This document shows, piece by piece, positions 43,601-46,707 of a stretch of DNA of 46,707 nucleotides. The translations under genes and the position numbers were made by a program. The stretch spans positions 244,183 through 290,889 of the forward strand of contig BMAT01003451.1 in NCBI GenBank assembly GCA_019649035.1, read 5' to 3'. This DNA comes from Elysia marginata. Its lineage: Eukaryota; Mollusca; Gastropoda; Plakobranchidae. The notes under the pieces are model-generated. The model was not told where the DNA came from, made no database searches, and saw only the letters and a list, made by a program, of their open reading frames with translations. The stretch's first letter is position 1. The number at the start of each line of letters is the position of its first letter.

Positions 43601-45610
43601 AATTCAAAGCGGGTGAAAGGTAAAAAAAATATAAACGCAAACGCTAACTTCTTTGTGTCAATTTTTTTTCTGGCACTGGTCATATGAAATACAGGATGCT
43701 TGGCTAACATGTCAAAGGTCTTGGCTCTATTTGGAATCAATATTCAGTGCGCCGGATATCCAAAGACAGCTGCCTATAGAGGCGAAGATGTTTGTGGAGG
43801 TTGACAAATACTACAAAGATTTCATGCGTCGAGTTCATAAGTCTCCTCTCGCTATTCGCACCGGGGCTCAGGCAGGTATGAATGAAAGTAGCGTAAGAAC
43901 TACAATATCATATGAGGATAGCGAAATCTCGAAAGCAATGGTTTGTTTTTTATCGTTATTTCTCAATAAATACACTTTTGTACATCTCTTCATCCCTTCC
44001 CCTACACTTGATTTCCATATTTCCTCTTTATCATTTTGTCACACTTTTTGGTTAAAATTCATAGTTAATAGCAGACCTACATTATTACTCTATGCCTTTC
44101 AACAGGACTTTTTGAAATTCTCGAGTACAACAATAACTTATTAGACCAGATAATGAGATGTCTTGAGGCGTACCTGGAGTCAAAACGAGTCGTATTTCCC
44201 AGGTCAGTGGTTCGTATCAAATGTCAAACTTTCTAAAGTTTTTTAGCTTAAACTCATTTAAAGGTTTTGTATTTGTCTTCACACAATGATTAGCAACACA
44301 GGTTATATTGTTTAAAGAGCAAGCAAAACAAGAGGAAAAATGTGTTTTTTCTTGAGATGTAGATGAAATACTTAAAATTTTGACGAACAACAAGTTCCTA
44401 AAATTGTTTTGAATAACACATTTTAATTCTATAGATTTTATAAAATAAAATAAATACAACTTTCTGTCTCAATTTTGATCTGGCCGTAGTTGTTTTGAAT
44501 TTTCAGATGGGAGTAGTGTTATGAGGTAAAAAGAATAGGTACGATGATTTTTTAGTTTTAAAGCATTTTGTGAGCCTTATTAAAGATCTTAACACACACA
44601 AGATATTTCTGCACAATTTAACACCTTAAAGTGTTAGTTAAACTGCATGTTATTTATTTACATCGCTCAACAACCCTGATCAATTTAAAAAACAAAACCC
44701 GAATGAATAAAATAGTGAGGGAGGGTTTGTTTTACTTTTAAGATTATACTTTTAATAGTGGATGAGTTACACTTCATATTTTTTACTTTTGCTCCGAATT
44801 TTTACTTAAATGAAAATCTCTACTTTTGCTCACTTTAAACCAGGTTCTATTTCCTGTCTAATGACGAACTGTTAGAGATACTTGCTCAGACAAGGAACCC
44901 ACTAGCAGTGCAGCCACATTTACGCAAATGTTTCGATGCCATTCACAAACTAGATTTTGCTGTCATGGAGTCTGCAGACCCAGGTATTAGATCATCCATG
45001 CAATCACCCATGCTTTACAATTATATCTACGCCCAATGCGGTACCAGATTCGACGGTTTTACCAGCTCCATACTCTAATTTTATAATAACCCAGGTTACC
45101 AAACGGGTAAGAAAATTAACTAGCTGCCAACAATGTTAGTCGTGACTTGATTCACAGCAGGTCTAGATACGAACGTACATTTAAAGAAACAAGTCGCAGT
45201 TTGTTTTTTTTGTATCAATACACAGGTTTGATTCAGCAGCTTGACTATCAAGCGAGCAAAAAAAATACGCGTTTTATTATGAAATTTTTTTGCAAGCATA
45301 TTCTCCTTCCGTCAAAGTTGTACGGAAAACTCTTACAAGGTTGTAAGTTTTTTGTGAGATTCCCATAGAAGGTTTTATATTACTTTCTCCTTCTGTGAAA
45401 GTTATCGTACGTTAACTCTTAAACTGATCCTATTACATTCCCATTTTTTGGATTTCATTAATTTATATACGTAATAAGCACATTTGACGTCAATAAAAAC
45501 ACCTCTGCTATTCAATATAATTGTTCTCATGTACAGATGCACCGGTGCAATATACGAATGACATACTGGCCATGATCTCACCCGAAGGGGAGAAGGTTGA
45601 CCTAGGCAAG
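18673..45610 (+). CDS. DNAH6: Axonemal dynein heavy chain, N-terminal 1347 codons in 28 exons (gene span, 3' incomplete)
   Basis: The product is a force-generating subunit of inner dynein arms on the doublet microtubules of cilia and flagella. What is seen: 28 blocks, each bounded by AG and GT, whose phases join into one open frame of 4041 nt. Residues about 1-300 are a poorly conserved N-terminus. About 300-680 holds [23 protein letters not shown] and SPLINNK. About 990-1347 is the linker (DHC_N2) with [77 protein letters not shown] and MISPEGEKV. The P-loops, stalk and C-terminal AAA modules are not in the window. DHC_N1 is not evident, which fits the single-headed inner-arm class. Remembered human DNAH6 aligns through both halves; the N-terminus is divergent, so DNAH14 or another member of the DNAH3/6/7/12/14 group is possible. 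The start ATG at 18673 has a G at -3 and is the first ATG before family-like sequence; an earlier exon cannot be excluded. Confidence 0.88.
18956..19155 (+). repeat. Purine-rich (AGAC/AGAG)n tract in intron 1
   Basis: About 200 bp of gagagagacacacacaca- and agacagagataaagacag-type repeats, beginning about 40 nt after the exon 1 donor. Non-coding on both strands. Confidence 0.9.
19433..19759 (+). mobile_element. SINE family 2, copy 1 (intron 1)
   Basis: The tRNA-like head has box A-like tgtggttagcgcgtcgg and box B ggttcgattcc (19495-19505). The body has gggaaggcaattaacc and gggtacctggct. The 3' domain is gagactgccttcggcggtgg followed by an A/T-rich end. It is unrelated in body and tail to family 1. 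Its boundaries were set by comparison with the antisense copy at 41873-42181. Confidence 0.82.
19858..20043 (+). CDS. DNAH6: Dynein exon 2 (residues 82-143)
   Basis: Acceptor is ccttgcag. The 62 codons give a charged, helical segment ([38 protein letters not shown]) typical of a dynein tail. The donor gttcta is weak, and the frame meets a stop two codons later, so splicing is required. Phase 0 at both ends keeps the frame with exons 1 and 3. Confidence 0.78.
20973..21047 (+). CDS. DNAH6: Dynein exon 3 (residues 144-168)
   Basis: A 75-nt exon preceded by a T-run and gactacag and followed by a consensus donor gtaagt. It encodes [19 protein letters not shown], an acidic helical segment. It is in phase 0 on both sides and could be skipped without changing the frame. 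Confidence 0.8.
21110..21200 (+). repeat. GA-rich tract in intron 3
   Basis: agagagagactctgaaggaa, agagagagagagaagg and agaagaagacgatgaaaaag. Simple purine repeat. Confidence 0.85.
21361..21935 (+). repeat. (TAC/CTG)n microsatellite with assembly gap, intron 3
   Basis: ctactactac-type repeats from 21370 to 21466, 173 N, then more of the same to about 21935 with gctgctgctactactgctac variants. The Leu-rich frame at its right part is a repeat translation. Confidence 0.95.
21467..21639. other. Assembly gap, 173 N
   Basis: Run of N flanked on both sides by the TAC repeat. The true repeat length is unknown. Confidence 0.99.
22121..22232 (+). CDS. DNAH6: Dynein exon 4 (residues 169-206)
   Basis: Acceptor is ctcgatag and donor gtaaat, ending in phase 1. 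It encodes [20 protein letters not shown] and a Cys-containing end (NCRKDCQE). The Pro/Lys-rich composition suggests a flexible linker. The phase matches exon 5, where the joined codon makes Lys before WVSYFD. Confidence 0.75.
23054..23192 (+). CDS. DNAH6: Dynein exon 5 (residues 206-252)
   Basis: Acceptor is tctgtttcag and donor gtaaaa (phase 2). It encodes [20 protein letters not shown], then [19 protein letters not shown]. The pattern of a helix, then LYLTP.VP, then YNLK matches the family segment near residue 200-250 of DNAH6-type chains. This is the first exon with recognisable similarity to the family. Confidence 0.88.
23941..24088 (+). CDS. DNAH6: Dynein exon 6 (residues 252-301)
   Basis: Acceptor is taatatcag and donor gtacgt (phase 0). 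It encodes [20 protein letters not shown], then [15 protein letters not shown]. The NKNDYY.IS and ..W..E...H..L pattern is that of the DNAH6 N-terminal region. Confidence 0.9.
24646..24768 (+). CDS. DNAH6: Dynein exon 7 (residues 302-342)
   Basis: Acceptor is tatttacag and donor gtaagc, phase 0. It encodes [14 protein letters not shown] and [17 protein letters not shown].WxKN and ENLFIxN are strongly conserved in short-tail inner-arm heavy chains. Confidence 0.93.
25008..25044 (+). repeat. Minisatellite, left fragment
   Basis: One 31-bp unit (aagaagccttcccaaaactt ... gtca) and the first six bases of the next, separated from the main array at 25374 by SINE copy A. Intron 7. Confidence 0.8.
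25045..25373 (+). mobile_element. SINE family 1, copy A, tRNA-Arg-like head (intron 7)
   Basis: A full-length element. The head starts GGCGTCGTGG with a box A-like tgtagtggtagacgc and box B-like gttcgagtcc (25102-25111). The anticodon arm resembles tRNA-Arg(TCG) with one extra T in the loop. The body contains agatcttgtcagaatgctag, and the tail aagcgcttagagcac ... ggataagcgctatataaa. It is flanked by a 7-bp direct repeat AAAGAAG (25038-25044 and 25374-25380), which fits a target-site duplication. The tail recalls the V-SINE/RUDI type known from molluscs; that comparison is from memory. Transcription from its own Pol III boxes would run in the same direction as the gene. Confidence 0.85.
25374..25635 (+). 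repeat. Minisatellite of 23-bp and 30/31-bp units
   Basis: Five near-identical 23-bp units (aagaagccttcccagatatt plus atg) occupy 25375-25489. Related units of 30-31 bp with aactttgtgaatggtg in place of atattatg follow, to about 25612, and then a partial unit. All units start aagaagcc. The array is intronic and is not translated. Confidence 0.85.
26180..26286 (+). repeat. (CTT)n microsatellite directly before exon 8
   Basis: ttcttgttcttgttcttg, then about 22 CTT triplets ending 27 nt before exon 8. As a long pyrimidine run it is positioned to act as the polypyrimidine tract of that acceptor. Poly-Ser, poly-Arg and poly-Lys frames are artefacts. Confidence 0.93.
26314..26448 (+). CDS. DNAH6: Dynein exon 8 (residues 343-387)
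   Basis: Acceptor is ccccccag, only 27 nt after the end of a (CTT)n repeat that probably serves as the pyrimidine tract. Donor is gtaaag, phase 0. It encodes [17 protein letters not shown] and [13 protein letters not shown], matching the family motif LRPAL followed by a helix with YTL.EF. Confidence 0.92.
27372..27682 (+). mobile_element. SINE family 1, copy B (intron 8)
   Basis: Same head, body and tail as copy A. The D-arm reads gtggcctaatggtagacgc, closer to a genuine tRNA-Arg, and box B is gattcgaaccc. The tail aagcacttagaac ... aggcgctatataaaa is preserved. It lies about 60 nt before the acceptor of exon 9 and has the same orientation as the gene. Confidence 0.83.
27740..27860 (+). CDS. 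DNAH6: Dynein exon 9 (residues 388-428)
   Basis: Acceptor is ttctgtag and donor gtcaag, phase 1. It encodes [19 protein letters not shown] and [10 protein letters not shown]. The pattern FR....VVR.AC......AGF.PDD is a clear family match. Confidence 0.92.
28331..28457 (+). CDS. DNAH6: Dynein exon 10 (residues 428-470)
   Basis: Acceptor is ccctttttag and donor gttagt, phase 2. It begins with a Ser-rich stretch and continues [20 protein letters not shown], then basic RSICKRLTK. This corresponds to the family's TEQASKR...RLT region before the methionine-rich helix of exon 11. Confidence 0.87.
28909..29221 (+). CDS. DNAH6: Dynein exon 11 (residues 470-574), Met-rich helix and disordered acidic/Ser segment
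   Basis: The longest exon, 313 nt; acceptor caacacag and donor gtgagt. It encodes [19 protein letters not shown] and further Met-rich sequence. An acidic block ([11 protein letters not shown]) and an Ala/Ser-rich, probably disordered stretch ([16 protein letters not shown]) follow. The helical first half matches the family; the second half looks longer than in remembered DNAH6. Confidence 0.88.
30508..30531 (+). CDS. DNAH6: Dynein exon 12, 24-nt microexon (residues 575-582)
   Basis: A 24-nt block between atttcag and consensus gtaagt, phase 0 on both sides. It encodes SEVSSSDS. It extends the Ser-rich disordered segment of exon 11. It may be included or skipped without a frame change. Evidence is the pair of strong splice sites and matching phases; homology cannot support eight residues. 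Confidence 0.6.
30957..31255 (+). mobile_element. SINE family 1, copy C (intron 12)
   Basis: Very close to copy A in head, body and tail. A deletion of about 15 nt removes the segment between ctgctttcgg and tccttgag, which in copies A and B holds the aggtcgacgtttag stretch. It ends in a ctctctctc run. Same orientation as the gene. Confidence 0.84.
31530..31708 (+). CDS. DNAH6: Dynein exon 13 (residues 583-642)
   Basis: Acceptor is ttttatcag and donor gtaaac, phase 2. It encodes [20 protein letters not shown], then FDPFTR. IFEPSLE and the FD.FT end are conserved in the family. Confidence 0.92.
32601..32709 (+). CDS. DNAH6: Dynein exon 14 (residues 642-678)
   Basis: It encodes [19 protein letters not shown], the conserved SPxINNKxExKTCGxGP motif, then a helix ending QMIEAI. 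The donor gtaagt is strong. The acceptor, aaataaataag, is unusually weak, with the pyrimidine run set back about 10 nt; homology leaves no doubt about the boundary. Confidence 0.93.
33059..33203 (+). CDS. DNAH6: Dynein exon 15 (residues 679-727)
   Basis: Acceptor is caaaacag and donor gtatgt, phase 1. It encodes [20 protein letters not shown] and [16 protein letters not shown]. It aligns with the family helix AR.YA.TFEK...F. Confidence 0.9.
34318..34645 (+). repeat. (CTT)n microsatellite with assembly gap, intron 15
   Basis: ttcttgttcatgctcttgtt-type sequence from 34325, pure CTT to 34457, 123 N, and CTT/CCT to about 34645. Non-coding. Confidence 0.95.
34458..34580. other. Assembly gap, 123 N
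   Basis: Run of N inside the CTT repeat. Confidence 0.99.
34895..35046 (+). CDS. DNAH6: Dynein exon 16 (residues 727-777)
   Basis: Acceptor is tttgttcag and donor gtaaga, phase 0. It encodes [15 protein letters not shown], then [20 protein letters not shown]. The G.xLVDTR.xK..L.P.P.xCL motif is a strong family signature. Confidence 0.94.
35515..35566 (+). repeat. (CAGA)n tract, intron 16
   Basis: agaggcagacagacatacag, then acagacaggcagacagacag. Simple tetranucleotide repeat. Confidence 0.9.
35886..36038 (+). CDS. DNAH6: Dynein exon 17 (residues 778-828)
   Basis: Acceptor is tttgtctag and donor gtatgt, phase 0. It encodes a charged helix, then [20 protein letters not shown]. It matches the family's LE..P.TT.EYV..L.FLDEIQ. 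Confidence 0.93.
36544..36645 (+). CDS. DNAH6: Dynein exon 18 (residues 829-862)
   Basis: Acceptor is ggatttcag and donor gtcagt, phase 0. It encodes a short helix ([20 protein letters not shown]). The Y..P.PPEDFA.. motif is conserved across axonemal dynein heavy chains. Confidence 0.93.
37264..37413 (+). CDS. DNAH6: Dynein exon 19 (residues 863-912)
   Basis: Acceptor is tctccctag and donor gtgagt, phase 0. It encodes [20 protein letters not shown] and [16 protein letters not shown], a long charged helix (coiled-coil-like) leading into the linker. Confidence 0.9.
37414..39630. other. Intron 19, 2.2 kb, nothing recognised
   Basis: Longest intron between linker-region exons. It contains a 102-codon frame (37860-38168) of ordinary composition but without family motifs or fitting splice phases. 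Exons 19 and 20 join directly by homology, so no exon is missing here. Confidence 0.6.
39631..39759 (+). CDS. DNAH6: Dynein exon 20 (residues 913-955)
   Basis: Acceptor is gttttttgccag-type (tttttgccag) and donor gtaagg, phase 0. It encodes [20 protein letters not shown] and [14 protein letters not shown]. The pattern xP.xLD....D......L is the family's entry into DHC_N2. Confidence 0.92.
39838..39886 (+). repeat. (GA)n tract, intron 20
   Basis: acagagagagacagagagag and agagagagagagagag. Exon 20's frame runs into it past the donor, but this is read-through. Confidence 0.9.
40015..40128 (+). CDS. DNAH6: Dynein exon 21 (residues 956-993), start of linker
   Basis: Acceptor is gcttttttttcag and donor gtaaca, phase 0. 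It encodes [20 protein letters not shown] and [21 protein letters not shown]...W is a diagnostic DHC_N2 motif. Confidence 0.94.
40818..40961 (+). CDS. DNAH6: Dynein exon 22 (residues 994-1041)
   Basis: Acceptor is catggcttag and donor gtaaac, phase 0. It encodes [39 protein letters not shown] and MKSR. The LEKGLPPN motif and the following KxKVExMK are typical of the short-tail inner-arm class. Confidence 0.94.
41610..41822 (+). CDS. DNAH6: Dynein exon 23 (residues 1042-1112), linker
   Basis: Acceptor is caacccccag and donor gtagtt, phase 0. It encodes [38 protein letters not shown] and EAILKK, the central DHC_N2 signature. The frame stays open for about 74 codons past the donor, through an antisense SINE; homology (EAILKK joined to [10 protein letters not shown]) shows the exon ends here. 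Confidence 0.96.
41873..42181 (-). mobile_element. SINE family 2, copy 2, antisense (intron 23)
   Basis: Reverse complement of the element at 19433. Read on the minus strand, it has the head ggctcaatggttagcgcgg, box B ggttcgattcc (42118-42128), the conserved stretches for gggtatctggct and tatttgagcgccc, and the 3' domain gagactgccttcggcggtgg. It begins about 50 nt downstream of the exon 23 donor and keeps the exon 23 frame open. Confidence 0.82.
42695..42907 (+). CDS. DNAH6: Dynein exon 24 (residues 1113-1183), linker
   Basis: Acceptor is tgttctag and donor gtatgt, phase 0. It encodes [35 protein letters not shown] and [17 protein letters not shown]...D.I...LDDS and SSR..GP.K..V..W are classic linker motifs. 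Confidence 0.96.
43695..43875 (+). CDS. DNAH6: Dynein exon 25 (residues 1184-1244), linker
   Basis: Acceptor is gaaatacag and donor gtatga, phase 1. It encodes [40 protein letters not shown] and a Pro/Arg-rich end, the most conserved block of the linker. The frame stays open after the donor, but only the 43875 donor gives the right phase for exon 26. Confidence 0.97.
44106..44202 (+). CDS. DNAH6: Dynein exon 26 (residues 1244-1276), linker
   Basis: Acceptor is ttcaacag and donor gtcagt, phase 2. It encodes [51 protein letters not shown] is a near-invariant family motif. Confidence 0.97.
44844..44983 (+). CDS. DNAH6: Dynein exon 27 (residues 1276-1323), linker
   Basis: Acceptor is taaaccag and donor gtatta, phase 1. 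It encodes [39 protein letters not shown]. This is almost identical to the family consensus for the linker end. Confidence 0.97.
45302..45421 (+). repeat. Short direct repeat pair, intron 27
   Basis: ctccttccgtcaaagttgta (from 45302) and ctccttctgtgaaagttatc (from 45388), each followed after a few bases by aactctta. About 35 bp, spaced 86 bp. Confidence 0.65.
45537..45610 (+). CDS. DNAH6: Dynein exon 28 (residues 1323-1347), last exon in window
   Basis: Acceptor is catgtacag and donor gtaaga, phase 0. It encodes [20 protein letters not shown], then GK. The spacer between exon 27 and this motif is shorter than in remembered human DNAH6. The following family segment is not found in the remaining 1.1 kb, so the next exon lies outside the window. 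Confidence 0.95.
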
Positions 45611-46466
45611 GTAAGAGAAGCAGAGTTTCTATTGTTAAGCTTTCTTTTGTACAATGTATAAATCTATGATTGTCAAGGAAAAAAAAACAGAAAGAACCAA
45701 GAACACACCTATGTGTACATTTTGACCAGCTGTGAAATTGACTTTGAAATGATACGGAGCCTTTTTTATCTTTGCTGTTTTGAAAAATGTGTAATAATCC
45801 TGTTTCCATTGGATTTTCGCCACGCTGTGGTTACTATTTCGGAAACAAGTTGCAAGAAAAAAACCAACCTCTGTTCGTATATAAGTTGTTTTTGTGTCAT
45901 CTCTTTTAAAAAGAACACACCCTCTTTAAAATAAACTCTTCCTCTTACCTTGAGATGGAGTATTTTTGAAAATTTCGTTCGAGTTATGAAGCGACAGTGT
46001 AGTTTTATATGATTGCAGGAATACACAAATCTCTGTTGATCTCGCTAAGGAATATAAACGTATTGCCACGCTTATACTTAAAAAGAACAGATTGTAAATA
46101 TATTAAATGTGTAGGGTATTACTTAAGAGAAATATAAGCTTCAAATCACTTATTATTGAATAGCAATAAAAAAAATATACAATTCGAGAGAGAATTATAA
46201 TAGCTTGTTGATCGGTTAAGTTAATTGCCAATGAAATAATAATAGAAATGATGTTAGGTAAAATATACTCTGTTGCATTATTAAGTATACACTGTGTTTA
46301 GATGACAGTAACTGGCTTCACAATAAAGCGATCTTCTTGAAATTTTAGGGAAATCTAATTCAACCAATTTTGAACACGACACAATCAACAAAAACCTGAA
46401 AAGTTGAAAATAACAGGTTTATTATTGACTTACAAGAGTGTGGGGTGATAAAAATAGATTACGCGC
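45611..46466. other. Start of intron 28, nothing recognised
   Basis: AT-rich sequence. The next conserved dynein segment was looked for and not found before the antisense transposase fragment. Confidence 0.6.
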
Positions 46467-46706
46467 TCAGTAGCGTGTATGATGTCCTCTTGAAAGGATG
46501 ACGGCCTGACATCGCCGCCGCATAGAACCAATCAATCGCTGGACTACCTGTTGAGGTATGTTGTCCCACTCTTCATGCAATGCTCTCTCAAGCTGGAGAA
46601 GAGTCTGAGGTTGTGGTTGTCTCATTCTAATGCGGCGATCAAGCAAGTCCCATAAATGCCCGATGGGATTCAAATCAGGTGAGTAGGGAGGCCATGGATG
46701 TAGAAC
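46467..46706 (-). pseudogene. Tc1-type transposase, C-terminal 80 codons, catalytic Glu replaced
   Basis: On the minus strand, entering at the window edge, the frame reads HPWPPYSPDLNPIGHLWD and later EEWDNIPQ, RLIGSMRRRCQAV and HTRY before a TGA. This is the C-terminal part of the DDE domain of a Tc1/mariner transposase. In Tc1 enzymes (DD34E) the segment SPDLNPIE carries the third catalytic acid; here codon GGG gives Gly in that place. The rest of the gene lies beyond the right edge. No terminal inverted repeat is recognised. It sits antisense in the intron after dynein exon 28. Confidence 0.85.
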
Positions 46707-46707
46707 T

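Noticed and set aside
43876-44144. Extension of dynein exon 25 past 43875 ([20 protein letters not shown])
   Set aside because: The donor at 43876 is good and gives the only phase that joins to exon 26 with the conserved motif; the later gtttgt donor would shift the frame.
1-46707. CRISPR array, bacterial operon or phage-like system
   Set aside because: The tandem units are simple repeats or a minisatellite without spacers, the gene is spliced and no prokaryotic gene is present.

Overview
This window is animal nuclear DNA, AT-rich and intron-rich. It carries many trinucleotide and tetranucleotide repeats, tRNA-derived SINEs and small DNA-transposon remnants, and two runs of N that sit inside trinucleotide repeats. 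The SINE tail (AAGCGCTTAGAGCAC ... GGATAAGCGCTATATAAA) and the overall texture suggest a mollusc, probably a gastropod. That placement is an inference and cannot be proven from this window alone.

Only one gene can be supported. It is the 5' part of an axonemal dynein heavy chain gene on the + strand, resolved here into 28 exons from the start codon at 18673 to 45610. All exons use GT-AG introns with matching phases. Together they give 4041 nt, or 1347 codons, with no stop or frameshift. The product covers the N-terminal tail and most of the linker (DHC_N2) region. The motor AAA+ ring and the microtubule-binding stalk must lie beyond the right edge. The best family match, from remembered sequence, is the single-headed inner-arm class, DNAH6 or possibly DNAH14.

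Layout. 1-18672 is gene-poor: two copies of a composite repeat (151-395 and 10456-11010), three copies of a short inverted-repeat element (396-543, 10746-10976, 12475-12621), a truncated SINE joined to an (ATG)n microsatellite (7761-8145), an antisense SINE (9613-10000), a 130-bp direct repeat (15231 and 15551), and no recognised gene. 18365-18672 is a pyrimidine-rich compound microsatellite directly before the first dynein exon. 18673-45610 is the dynein gene; its introns hold SINEs in both orientations, a 23/31-bp minisatellite split by a SINE, and the two N gaps. 45611-46707 is the start of the next intron and ends with the 3' part of an antisense Tc1-type transposase in which the third catalytic residue is Gly instead of Glu.

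No new multi-gene system was found. The observations most worth checking are the 24-nt microexon, the SINE-in-minisatellite insertion with target duplication, the fold-back element with an empty-site paralogue, and the long open read-through after exon 23.
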